Below, piece by piece: positions 1-13,500 of a stretch of 64,000 nt of DNA (the stretch's first letter is position 1; the number at the start of each line of letters is the position of its first letter). The position numbers and the translations under genes were made by a program. This stretch comes from Gyromitra esculenta (taxonomy: Eukaryota; Ascomycota; Pezizomycetes; Pezizales; Discinaceae): assembly GCA_038503075.1 (NCBI GenBank), contig JBCAML010000013.1, positions 310,001 to 374,000 of the forward strand, read 5' to 3'. The notes under the pieces are model-generated. The model saw nothing but the letters and a program-made list of their open reading frames with translations, did no database searches and was not told the DNA's origin.

Positions 1-1246
<1,246 letters not shown>

Positions 1247-2071
1247 ATTGTTGGTGGCGGGGTGTTTCTTTTTCCAGTTCTTGCATTGTCGCATTTCGGT
1301 GTTTTACTGTCTTCTTTCTTTTTCTACTTTTTAGTCGGTCTAGCCGTTTAGGAGGGAGGTGTGGTTTTTTAAACCCCCCCTCCTTTTGTGTGTCTTGAGG
1401 GTGAGAGAAGCTTTGATGGAAAAGGGAAAAAGCCAGTTGGATATTAAGTATCTTCTTATTCTTCTCTTTGTGTTCTGGGACCATGGAGAATTCTCTTCCT
1501 TATTATTTTATTTTCTTCGACTCTCTGTATGTGTGCGTGTGTGCGTGTGCTTCTCGTTTTGCATGGTCCACGTATTTATCTACCTACCTACTTATCCGCC
1601 TCCCCCCCTCCCCTTTACCCCATATCAATCACTATCAAGCTCTAATTTCTTATACGCCCCCCCCCCCAATTCCACCGTATCGTATCATTTCTTTCTCAAT
1701 TTTTTCTCAATTTTTTTTTTAACCAGGGTATATGGGAGCGGTATATGGCTATGGAGGTATGATTTGGAATGTTTGATGAGAATAGGAAATAGTAGAGCAA
1801 GGTTATGACTGGCTACGTGCTGCTGCTGCAATTATCAATGTGCTACTGCTTCAGAGGACGAGGGGCCGGGGAGTGGGGAGTTATCTAGAATTAAGTAGAG
1901 AGAGAGAGCGTGTGTATTGGGGGAAGAGAGAGGAAAAGAGGAAATATGGCTTTTTGTTTGTTTTGTTTGTTTGAATTAAAAGCCAGGAGTAGTAGGTAGT
2001 GAAATCTATGGTTTTTATAGTAAAGCCTGGTCTAGCCACGATGGTTACGTGGAGAGATCGTATACCCTGTT

Positions 2072-2207
2072 TTGTCTTGAGGGACCACTAGACGGGCAAT
2101 TGACGAACAAGGGGCCTGCACTGTAAAGGCGAAAGCTACTTCTATTTCCTGGTGATCCACCCCTCCCCTGTTTGTCAACTCCCCAGATTCGTCGAGTTGC
2201 CGGGATA
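2072..2207. mobile_element. diverged MITE, same family as 24964-25131
   Basis: Its core matches the intact MITE at 24964-25131. The end of the left arm is GACGAACAAGGGG followed shortly by AAAGGCGAAAGCT. The right arm reads CCCTGTTTGTCAACT, then CCAG, TTCGTCGAG and CCGGG, all present with few changes in the intact copy. The outermost left inverted repeat is heavily eroded, so the boundaries are approximate. It has no coding capacity and is read as an old non-autonomous copy. Confidence 0.6.
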
Positions 2208-2724
2208 AGGGAAGAAAGAGCAAAAAAGCAAAAAAGCAAGCTTCTTATAGCGAGAAAAAGCAAAAAAGTTGCACTTGGGAGACGAATCGCTCGGGATTCT
2301 TGAGACATAGACGTTCGTTTAACTATCCACGATAAAGCAGAGTCATCATCGACATTTTTCTGCCATGATGCAGGAAGCGGTCTAGAATACTCTACTCCAT
2401 GCATCCTTTACCGGTACCTAACAAATCCCCGGTGGAAGCCCCATCGTCTCGGCTCTCTCTTCTGTCGCGAGAACGCAACGGCTTGCTCTTATCGGCTACT
2501 GCTGTCAGAATCCGTGCATGCTCTGCACCCATTCGAATTTTTCCGAAGGCGTTGTCCTTGTGCCGTGCGTGCACGCACGAGACAACATAGACAATCGTCC
2601 CAGGAACCATGACCAATCTTTCACGATGCAGGGCTTATGGGGGAGGGAGGGTGGCTACTCTATACAGTGGGCACGTACCTGGAGTACCTAGAGTACACAC
2701 CTACGCACAGCTGCTCTGCCAACA

Positions 2725-2742
2725 CTGCTGCTGCTGCTGCTG
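2725..2742. repeat. CTG trinucleotide microsatellite
   Basis: Six perfect CTG units in the gap upstream of glycine dehydrogenase. No reading frame of interest runs through it. Confidence 0.85.
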
Positions 2743-3795
2743 GTGATAAGGAAGGTGGCATAGGGGCGGTACGACAAGTCAGAAGACTACTCTAGAAGCA
2801 ATGGTGTTCAAAAAGAAAGGGAAGGAGAGGAGGAAAGGGGGTGAGAGAAGGGGCGGAGGACTGATATATATCCCTGGGGGAGAAAGAGCTGAATTGCTTA
2901 TCGTACCGTGCCCCAGAGCTCATTTCTCTACAAAAACACGAATTGGAAGTCCTGGAAGAGCCTCCTCCTGATCTCCTTGTCCCTGTCCCTGTCCCTCCTT
3001 TCCGCCGTCGGGTACAAGCCGAACTCTACCGTCCGTGTCCGATTGTCTTTATCGCGAATTGGGACTGTTATCACCAGGCCCATCGCCGCCGTCTCGACCA
3101 GAGATCTCCTTTGGCCGTTCGTTAGGGTCTCTTCTCTCCCCTCTCCCTCTTCTCTCCCCCTTCCCCCTCCCCCCTTCCCCATCTCTTTCTTACTCCTATC
3201 TTGGCTTTCAGTCATACCTTGCGGTTCTTGGATCACGATACAACCTGTGTATCCAGATTGCCACACCACTCGACGATTCCCAAAAGAGCACGACCTGCTT
3301 CCTTTGAGTGAGCGGTTTTCCGTTCCAGCTGTTTCCCGATATCACCCTCCATTGGTTGATGTTCCGATAAATTGTATTTGGTCATCAATCTCATCTCGTC
3401 TGCGACTGGTTTTCCTCTCCTTTTGATTCCCTCGGCTACCAGCGGGCAGACCTTGAGCTGTGCCTGTTACATCACTGACCGACCTTCATAAGATTGTGCA
3501 ACCACAACTCCATCCGACCAGGGTTTTATTTTGATATTGCGTTATAGGGAACACCATCTTTTGCTGCCCTCCCCCTTTTCTTTCTTGTTCCTGGATATTC
3601 GTTCTACCCTTATTACGGATTCCTAGGTTTGTTATGCCTTCCCTTTAGAAAAGTCTCCAGAAAAAATATTAGACGTTATCAATTTTAAAAGAACCCTTAG
3701 TTAAGCAAAGATTAGTTAGTACAGGGTTTACGATAGGACACAACCTCCAAAAAGAAAAAAAAAAAGAACCCCTCCATCCATTCATCATAACAACA

Positions 3796-6700
3796 ATGTC
3801 TTCAGCAGCAATGCGCCGTTTGGTAGTTTCTCGAAGACTCCTGTCCTCATTACCTCTAACCCCAGCTCTACGCACAAAATTCCCCCTGCGTGCTCTCTCG
3901 ATATCCAATGCCCGCGCGTTCGCTACCACAAGTTCCCTAAGCACTGAAGCGCAAAAACGCACCTACTCAACGACCATTGTCGAGACCGAAAAGAAGCCTA
4001 ATGGATCTATCTTTGCTCCGCTCGATACTTTCCAGCGACGCCATATTGGCCCTGATGCGGCGGAGACCAAGAAGATGCTTGAGGCGCTCAAGTATGACTC
4101 CCTAGACGCATTCGTGAGGGATGTGGTCCCGGACAATATTCTCTCTGGGAGAGCACTGAAGGTGGATCCTAGCGATGGGTTAAGTGAGAGTCAGCTACTG
4201 GAGAGACTTCGTGGGATTGCGAATAAGAATAAACTGAGGAGGACGTATATTGGGTGTGGATACTACGGAGCGAAGACGCCAGCGGTGATTCAGAGGAATG
4301 TACTAGAGACCCCAGAGTGGTATACTAGTTATACTCCGTACCAACCGGAGATCTCGCAAGGTGGGTTTTTTCTCATACACTCTTGATTTCTCCCATGGAT
4401 CGTTAGGAGTAGCATTTTGGGTAAAAGGGAGGTTTGCTAACTCGCATTGAAGGCCGTCTGGAGTCTCTGATCAACTTCCAAACCGTCGTCACCGATCTCA
4501 CCGGTCTCGCTATCGCCAATGCCTCCGTCCTCGACGAAGCCACAGCCGCTTCAGAGGCCATGACCATGTCTCTAGGTCTCCTTCCTGCTGCCCGCCAGAA
4601 GCGTCCCAACAAGACCTTCTTTGTCGATAACAAAGTCCACCCGCAGACCATCGCCGCACTCCACTCCCGCGCCGAAGGCTTCGGAATCAAAGTTCAAGTC
4701 GGCGACGCCCTAGACCTTGCCGCAGTCGAAACCATCGGCGATGATCTGCTCGGTGTGTTGGTGCAGTACCCAGCGACTGACGGCTCGATCCACGACTACT
4801 CGAAAGTATCAGAGACGGTCCACAAATTCGGTGCTACATTATCAGTGGCTACCGATCTACTAGCATTAACCATGTTGAAACCTCCGGGTGAATTCGGCGC
4901 CGACATCGCCTTCGGTAATGCCCAAAGATTCGGTGTCCCGCTAGGCTACGGAGGACCGCACGCAGCGTTTTTCGCAACGTCAGATAAAGGGAAGCGGAAG
5001 ATGCCTGGGCGGTTGATTGGCGTTTCCCGAGACCGTTTAGGTGATAAAGCATATCGTCTATCTTTGCAAACCAGGGAACAGCACATCCGCCGTGAAAAGG
5101 CGACTAGTAATATTTGTACTGCGCAGGCTCTACTGGCGAATATGAGCGCTATGTATGCGATCTATCACGGACCAGAAGGCTTGAAGGCGATTGCAGAGAG
5201 GGTATATGGTCTCGCGAGGATCCTAGAGGAGGGTATGACAAGGCTTGGCTTTGAGGTTAATGGTGGGTCAAAGGCCGAGGGAGGGTATTTTGATACAGTC
5301 GTGGTGAAGGTTAAGGATGCTGCCGACACTGTTGCCAAGGTTGAGGAGTGGTACGGTATCAATTTGAGGTTACTGGACCATAACAAGGTTGCCATCTCGA
5401 TGGACGAAACTGTCTCAATGCAAGATCTAGAGGATATTATGGCTGCCATGTCGGCGTTTGCGGAGAGGATCCCCGGAAGGCTGAAGTGGGGTGAGATGTT
5501 GACTGAGATTGCTGAAGACCTGGAAATCTCACCTGGAGGACCTACGAATATTCCTGAGGCATTCAAGAGGACGTCAAAGTACCTCGAACACCCAGTTTTC
5601 AATAGTTATCACTCGGAGACTGAAATGCTGCGATACCTCCATCATCTTCAGTCTAAGGATCTGTCATTGGCAAACTCTATGATTCCCCTGGGATCTTGCA
5701 CTATGAAGCTAAACGCAACGACTGAGATGATTCCGATCTCTTGGCCTGAGTTCAACTCTCTGCATCCTTTCGTGCCTGTTGATCAGGCCAAGGGATATGC
5801 TCAAATGATTACAGAGCTCGAGGCAGATCTTGCGGACATCACTGGTTTCGATGCGGTCTCCCTACAGCCTAATTCCGGGGCTCAGGGTGAATTCACAGGC
5901 CTTCGTGTCATTCGTGAATACCTTAAATCCATCGGTCAAGGACATCGCGACATCTGTATCATTCCCCAATCTGCACACGGAACTAACCCGGCTTCTGCTT
6001 CTATGACTGGTATGAAGGTCGTCACTGTTAAGTGTGACCCTAAGACCGGGAATCTAGATATGGCAGACCTCGAAGCCAAGGCTGAGAAATACAAAGATTC
6101 TCTCGGAGCGTTCATGGTTACCTATCCCAGCACCTACGGTGTATTCGAGCCCGGTGTCAAGACGGCATGTGAGATCATCCACTCTCACGGCGGGCAGGTA
6201 TATATGGATGGTGCGAACATGAATGCCCAGATCGGCCTCTGCAGTCCCGGCGAGATCGGCGCTGACGTCTGTCATCTGAATCTCCATAAAACATTCTGTA
6301 TCCCCCACGGAGGCGGAGGCCCCGGTGTCGGCCCCATCGGTGTCAAGTCACATCTCTCACCCTTCCTACCCGGTCACCCCCTCATCAAGACCGGTGGCGC
6401 CCAAGCCATTGCCCCGATTTCAGCGGCGCCTTGGGGCTCGGCGAGTATTCTCCCGATCTCATGGTCTTATATCAAGATGATGGGTTCCCGCGGCTTGACA
6501 CACGCTACTAAGATCACCATGCTCAATGCGAATTACATGGCGGCGCGTCTAGCACCGCACTACAAGATCCTTTACACGAACTCTAAGGACCGCTGCGCAC
6601 ACGAGTTCATCCTCGACTTTCGTGGCTTTAAGGAAACCGCCGGAATCGAGGTCATTGATATCGCGAAGCGACTACAGGATTACGGCTTCCATGCGCCGAC

Positions 6701-7101
6701 TATGAGCTGGCCTGTTAACGGAACCCTCATGATCGAGCCGACCGAATCTGAGAACCTCCAAGAACTCGATAGATTCTGCGATGCGCTTATCAGCATCAGA
6801 AGCGAAATCACAGCCATTGAGGAGGGCGAAATGCCGAAGGAAGGGAACGTCCTGAGGAACGCACCACATACGCAGAAAGATCTATTGGTTGGTGAATGGC
6901 TGCGACCATACACAAGGGAGATGGCAGCGTATCCATTGGCTTACTTGAAGCAAAGGAAGTTCTGGCCGACTGTTACGAGGGTTGATGACTGTAAGTTTTT
7001 TGCCCTCCTCCAAAGTAATATATTATGATGCTAACTAGTGTATAGCGTATGGTGATCTCAACTTGTTTTGCTCGTGTGTTCCAGTAGAGGAACATGAATA
7101 G
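3796..7101 (+). CDS. GCV2: glycine dehydrogenase (decarboxylating), mitochondrial P protein
   Basis: P protein of the glycine cleavage system. It decarboxylates glycine with pyridoxal phosphate and passes the aminomethyl group to the lipoyl H protein, in the mitochondrial matrix. Exons are 3796-4360, 4453-6990 and 7046-7101, giving 1052 residues, the usual eukaryotic length. The first 55 or so residues are rich in R, S and A with almost no acids, as expected of a matrix-targeting peptide. The mature protein starts near [21 protein letters not shown] lies in the N-terminal half. The C-terminal half holds [10 protein letters not shown] and the PLP-lysine motif [14 protein letters not shown], with the lysine at about residue 801, followed by a glycine-rich loop. 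The final 56-bp exon completes [14 protein letters not shown], conserved at the family's C-terminus. All catalytic landmarks are intact. The long pyrimidine-rich leader upstream is probably its promoter and UTR. Confidence 0.97.
4361..4452 (+). other. intron 1 of glycine dehydrogenase gene
   Basis: A 92-bp intron with a GTGGGT donor, branch-point-like GCTAAC at 4435-4440 and an AG acceptor at 4451-4452. Removal joins [14 protein letters not shown], matching the conserved family sequence. Confidence 0.9.
6991..7045 (+). other. intron 2 of glycine dehydrogenase gene
   Basis: A 55-bp intron with a GTAAGT donor, GCTAAC branch point about a dozen bases before the acceptor, and a TAG acceptor. Splicing supplies the last 18 residues; without it the protein would end in a non-conserved tail. 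Confidence 0.9.
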
Positions 7102-8105
7102 AAGATACTAAACTAGATTAGAGTGAACTCATGGCACCTCTACATTGTATTTTTCTTTTCTAGTTGGCTTTCTCCTATCTTTCATATTCACGCATTTATG
7201 CATGGATTGAGTTTTTTTTCTTCCTCTTTTTTCTCATTTGTGATTTTAGACCCACTCGGTATTCATCTATTCGGTGTTCGGTCTTATTTTTATATACAGG
7301 GTTCTGGGGTGGTGGGGGGACAAGGGTAATGGGCTTTTTTCTTCTCTTTACTGGTTGGCTGGTTGGTTGGTTGGTTTGGGTTTTTTACGGCATGTGCAAA
7401 TTTAGCGGGTGGGATGGGACTTTCAACATAGTCTACCTTTTTATTACTGCATAAGTAGCATAGTCTAGAGAATGTTATGTCTTTATGATTGTGAAGAAGG
7501 ATATGGGGCGCTGTGTTCATGAGCTCTTAGATTTTGCATTCTGGACATGGTTGTGAACTGGGTTCAGAGATATTGGTGAGGGATCCACTGTTCATTTGTT
7601 GGTTATGGAAGATGGATGAATCGAGTGATATTTGGTGAAAATAAATGCTCACGTAAGTTACCTTTCCATATTCCGAGACAAGGTGTTTCAGTTAGATCAC
7701 GGCTTCTAGACTCCAATGTCCTTGGAGCAATGTTAAACACCTCTATTACTATAAGCTTCACCTCACTATCACGATCATCGTGACTTACTCTTTGTATTTT
7801 CCCAACCCTTCACACTCGTCCTGTGATCACCACAGGAGTCTCCAATGGCATCTACCGATCGTGATTGGAGTCGTATCCACAAAGTCTGCAATAGTCACAA
7901 TAGTACCAAAGCTCATCCCACCTCGCCGACCAGCGAACGACCCCGGACCGACCCATCCAAAGCCCAAAAGGCTGAAGCAAACAGAAAAATAGCGTTCACG
8001 ATGTAGCTGAGATCGATGTGGAATTAATTTAAAATAAATAAATAGGGAAAACCAGCGGGAGTTGCGGTTCCGCTGAATTAGACTCCAAGTGCTTATATGC
8101 ACAGG

Positions 8106-8130
8106 GTACCTACGTACCTACGTACGTACG
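8106..8130. repeat. GTAC/CTAC-type short tandem repeat
   Basis: Alternating TACC and TACG units, close to a palindromic tetranucleotide tract and capable of self-pairing. TA- and TGTG-rich sequence follows. Confidence 0.7.
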
Positions 8131-8562
8131 GGTAGATCAGCTTTATGTGTGTATGTGTGTATATAGGGTACGCCTTTCCCCTTCATTTCTTTTTTTCTTC
8201 TTTCTTCTCTTCCTTGAGGGAGGGAAAAAAAGTTGGTTGACGCGGCTATTACGTTTGCGGGAAGGAACGGTTGCAGTGTAGTGTAGTGTTTGAGACGTGA
8301 GCTTGGGCCTTGTGCTGTCTTGTCTGTCTGTCTTTTATGGGTACGTAAGAGTGTGTTCGGTAGTTGGGACTTTCTTGACTTTAAATTGGGAAACGAAAAA
8401 ACAGCCGGTACGTTCCTAGGATTCGGCTCCGAGATTCAGGTACGTTTTCAGGAGAGGGACTTGGGAGAGAGGATAACTGATCTTGGGGTTTTATTTTTTA
8501 TTTTTTTTAAAAAACCCAGAATCGAGGACTTTCTTGGTCTTGGTTTGTTTGTTTTTTTTGCC

Positions 8563-8580
8563 AGGACAGGACAGGACAGG
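8563..8580. repeat. AGGAC pentanucleotide repeat
   Basis: Three full AGGAC units plus a partial fourth, in gene-free sequence. Confidence 0.8.
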
Positions 8581-10555
8581 GCTATGGCTGGATGTAGGTA
8601 CATATAACGTTACTCCCCTCCCCTCCCGTCTTGGCCTTGGCCAACTACCACCAAACAACTCTAGCTCTAACGGTACCTCCAGCAGGAGCTCCTGCTTGTC
8701 CCCTCTCCTCCACCGAGAACGGACGGCTGCAACGTGAGCACCAGACTCTGATCTGTCTCAATAGACGGGTAGGGAATGTTGCATTTTCTCCCCCCCCTCC
8801 CCCCCTCCCCACCTTGCATCCTGAGATCGATTCCGATTTTAAATACAGTACGTACCGAGATCGTGTTATGTAAGGCCAACCGGGGTAGCACAAACAAACG
8901 CACCGTTAAGGCACAAAATTCTAATTAAAGCAATATAGACCAATTGCAGGACAACAACGAGAAACCCGATCGAGTTCTAGATCAGCGTTTGTCACCTAGA
9001 CGGGTGAGGAGGGATAAAAAAAAAATTCTTTTCAAAGTAGAGTAGAAGGAAGAACCCGAGCTGGCCACAGAGGAAAGAATTTGCAGTTGAAGGGATTGAA
9101 GAGAGAGAGCAAGAGAGAAAAACAACAACTATGCGGGGTACCGGCTAGCTAGGCCTAACTACAGGCGAGAAATGGAGTCCTCCACCAGCCAGTCACAGCT
9201 GCTGAAGTACACGTAAGTACATATATGGAGTATATTGCCTGATCGACGTCTCAGTCTGGATTTGTATTTTTATTTATTACCGGCTAGCTGGCCAGAAGGC
9301 AGGCATATCCCCCATATTCGCTAGTTACACTTGCATGGACTTTAGAATTGCACTAGCTAGACTGACAGCCAATATACCTGCATTCTAGTTGGTTTTCAGC
9401 ATTGTGCCTTCCAAACTTGATGTTAAATTTCCTCCTTCATCGCGGCGGCGGGAGGGGGGCAATTGTGCTTCGAGATGACCAGGCATTTTTGTTAGCCCGT
9501 CAAATGCTGGTACGGCTTAAACTCGAGCCAGCTTTAGAGGGTTTACGCTGAACGCATGAGCGTTGCCATCCCACGCAAAGCTAGATCGAGAAGTATGAAA
9601 TACGATTTAGAAGCCAAAATAAAAATAAAAAATTAGTAGATGCTGTAATATGCGACGATCTCGTGACACACCAAAAAAAGTAAGGGAAAAAATATACTGG
9701 AGTAATAGAGCGCCAGCGAATCAGAACTTGCTATTATTGACTTGGTAATACCATCGTGCCCTGAGCGGAGTACGTAACAATCAACCACTGACGACGCACC
9801 TCGAAGTAGCAATCCTCAGATTATAATCGGGAGGAGACAGACACATGTCCGGATTCCAACAAGCAGTGGGAAAACCTCAATTGAAGCTCTTGTTGTTTTT
9901 CTTGAACTCCATTTCTAGCTAGCTATGACAGCTGTACTAGGAAAGTCAAGTCTTCATGTCAAGCATATTACATCTATATACTTTAGAACACCAAGCAAAA
10001 TCATACAAATAGTCCCTGCATAACCTCTCCACACCCACCCACCCCCCCCGGTCGCCTAAGCAACGGCGTTTTCTTTTTCCATGCTGCAGCCATTACTGGA
10101 GAATCTCCGTGATTCACGCACACAAAAAAAATCTCAAGCCATTCGCCGTCACGGAGCCAAAAAAAAAGAGTGGAAATTATGAATGCAAAATCGGCGATTA
10201 ACAAACGGTCTCCGTCCGCCAGCTTGGGGGGGGGGTTTCCACCGGTCCCCGATCTAGCATCTATTGCCTTTCTTCTACCTTTGCGGTGCTGGTGGGATTT
10301 CCGTAATTATTGCTCGATAGATAGATATTGACTTACATCAGAGAGAGAGAAAGAGAAAGAAAAAAAAAGAGTTCTCTAGTGGATACTTGCACGTTATAGA
10401 CCCCCTTATGTATATACATGTATGCATATATGGGCTGGGCTAGCTACAGGATGGATGTACTGTGCTTTATTTGGCAAAGCAAGCGGATTTATCAACAACC
10501 CGATTAGTTAAAAGCACGCACGCAACAACACAGCCAATAAGAAACACCAAAAAGG

Positions 10556-10575
10556 ACCAAACCAAACCAAACCAA
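10556..10575. repeat. ACCAA pentanucleotide repeat
   Basis: Four perfect ACCAA units in the gene-free region. Confidence 0.85.
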
Positions 10576-13500
10576 ACGCCAAGATTATTTTTTTCTTTGA
10601 TATAAGGGAACGTGCTGTTTCAGCAACACGTGCACCGCTGTATCCAGAAACAAATCCCAGAAAAATCCCAGAACTAGTCTCCTCTTCCCGCATTTAATCG
10701 CCCCTCCCCAAAGAGAAATTTTTTTTAAGTCTGCTGGCGCATCCGAATAGAGATTGGCTCCATGGCAAATATGTTCAAAAAAGATACCCCACTAGCGACG
10801 TGAAGAAAATCTTACGGCAGGGGACAGTCCAGTCTAGTCTAGTCCTCCCGGCCGCTGTCTTCGATCGATGTCTTAACGCATTGGGGTGGGATTTAGAAAA
10901 AAAAACAAATATATACTAGTTAGTTAGCGCGGGGGGGAGGGGACTTCTCGGATCGCGATAGCTTCGGCTTCCACAACGAGAGATGTCTAGACTAGGTAGG
11001 CAGCGGATACAATACCTATTCAATGAAGAATAAAAAAAGCGGAATATAATATGGTGTATACCAGCAACGTTTTATAGCTACTGGCTGACGTGATGGTTAT
11101 CGATTTTTTTTTCCTGAAAGATTGGATATGCGGGACTTTTTTGCCTAACTTGGATCTTGGCCCACCAACCCCCACCTCTGATATGGTACGCTCGAAACGA
11201 TACTGAGATTTGCGAGTGTTGGAGCTTGGGAGGGGGGCGATATTGGGCTTTATGATGGCGTAGGTCGTGCTCAATGTGAATGGGCTGGCTAGGAAGGGCC
11301 CACCGTGGTTGCGTGTTCGGCGTCATGAGGAATCACTCGATATTGTGTCGCTGGTTTCTGCTTGATCAGTACCTTGATGGCCTATAGCGAGTGAAAGGGA
11401 TCTCACGCAAAGAAACAGAGAGTGAAGTTCAAGTATCTACGCGTCTGTAGACCTAACAACCCGCCCAAAGGCAAACCCAGCAGCAGTGATATACTGAGTC
11501 ATGTCTCATGATCCATTCCAAGCCAAGACCTTTGATCGATATTACATAAGTAAGAAATAATACTGTCTCTCCTGAGCCCCAGCTAAGCTTTCTAGAAGTC
11601 ATACTTCCCAACGGGGCGGGGAGGCTGCCACATAGAGCCCTTAGCCTAGTAAGGTACGCAAAACCTTTTCCAGTACCCTAGCTATTCTAATTTTAACCCC
11701 CAAACGCTGGTAACCCAGTACCAGCTGTCTCCAAGTTCACAAAATATCACTCACCAGAAACCCACCACCCTGTTCCCACCACCCTCGACTGGGGGTGGGT
11801 GGGTATATAAACAGTACAAAGCCCTTTCCCCCCAGCTTCTGTGTACCGCGTTTCAACAATGGAGTTGGGAGGAGGGTCCCGAGGAGATTGCATGTGCTAG
11901 CGGGCAAACGTTACAACGAATTTCCTGGGGAGTTTCCGCGGTTTAATTCTCCGGGTTCGAGCAGCAGGGATTGTGCACAATATCCCTGGGGAGTGTCAAA
12001 AACTACCTAGCTGAAAGTATCAAAAAAAAAAAAAACCAATTACAACAACAGCTACAGTTACAGCAATTACAGCAACAACCTAGTCACATGTCCAAGCTGT
12101 CAAACCGCTGCTTTTTTTTGGGGAATAAGCGAGTAGTTACCCATGTACCGAGTTACCAGAATGTAGGAAGTTAGAGGGGACGCAGGCAGGGTGGGTGGTT
12201 GCATGAATGAGCTCGAGTGGGCTGCGGGTTACGCGCGACATTAGGAGGCGAGATCCGGAGGAAGGGGGGGGTCCTGATCTCTGGCAATATATCATATATT
12301 TAAACTCTCAGGAGTTGTAGCTGGGATTGGCTGCTACGTTCGTGATGGGCGTATATGTATTTGCACGAAATATCACTCTCTGGAGTTACACGTAGCAGTT
12401 ACGCACATCGGGGTGGGTCACGTCCCAGTATTGTACAGCGTAGCAAGCTGAATCAAAATTGAATCGCGGGGAGGGTTCACTTCCCCCATACATACATACA
12501 CGCATATACTGGCACCTGTCGATAATGAAGGAAGATTATGTAGGGAATACGTGCCTGGTTTACCGAAGATCACAGCAGTACCGAAACAGACAAGTAATCA
12601 GTACGTACAGAAAGCACGTTCCTTGGTACGGTAGTTACTTGCCGTAGCAGTAACGCTTTTCTCACTAGTATAATTTAAGGGAAGGAGAGGGATGGAGGGA
12701 GCGAATGGAGATTATAAAGTGGAATAAAAAAAGCTCACGCAGGGGTCATCTCTAAAGATTGAAATTTCTCCTATGCACGAATATATGCAGTTTATCCCCC
12801 CGCTGCCCCCCGCATCGATATAGAATTCGTCTATCTAAACAAAAGGCGAAAAACTCACCCGGGCGACATCGGATATCTAGCGCCGTAAGCTTATTCCCTA
12901 TCAATGGAGTACTTGAGACGTTCGCGCCTGCGGCAGATGGATTATCTCATCGGTTTTACTATGCGGCCCCCATGTTGCGTCTTGTGTACCCCCACATAAG
13001 GAACAACAATGCCATAACCAGTGACTTATGTCAGCTTCGATGAATCTCTCATAGAGTTTCATCTCCGATTCTGAGGAACCCTTGGGGGTATCGGTAAGTA
13101 CCCCGCATTCGCGAGAATGGGGTTGAGTAAGCGTGTGTTATGTTGTGCTCGCGCAATAGTAGGAACATGATGTTACTCGTATGATACCTACATGTACTGT
13201 ACTGTACTTGCTTTGGTGTGGCCCTGAACCTTAGTCCTGGGATTTCACGTGGGAAGGGAAGGGGGAGATATGCACTGAACCGTGGTTCTCCGTAAACTCT
13301 GCTGCTGAATAACTCAAGAGCACACCACCCATTTTTCTCCTGCGATTTGGAGAGTAGCACAACCAAATATTTTTACCTAAGATCTACAGGTAAAGTTGGG
13401 AGAGAACCACCCATCCGGGGGAGAAAAAAGGACAACGACCGATCATCGACTTCACTCCGAGTTCGAAACCTCCCCGAGACGGATCCCAATCTAATTTCAC

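Larger units (their letters stand above)
1247..3795. other. intergenic region, including 5' leader of glycine dehydrogenase
   Basis: No supportable gene. The first part is the T-rich 3' flank of the kinase, with TG-rich and C-run simple sequence near 1520-1670. Around 2072-2207 lies a diverged MITE (separate entry), and at 2725-2742 there are six CTG units. From about 2900 to 3650 the plus strand is strongly pyrimidine-rich, which is common in fungal promoters and leaders and explains the open frames there. The last 130 bp before the start codon are A/T-rich. Confidence 0.7.

Noticed and set aside
2908..3426. Plus-strand frame of 172 residues upstream of glycine dehydrogenase
   Set aside because: Composed of serine, leucine and proline runs encoded by a pyrimidine-rich tract; no motif, and overlapping frames on both strands are similarly open.
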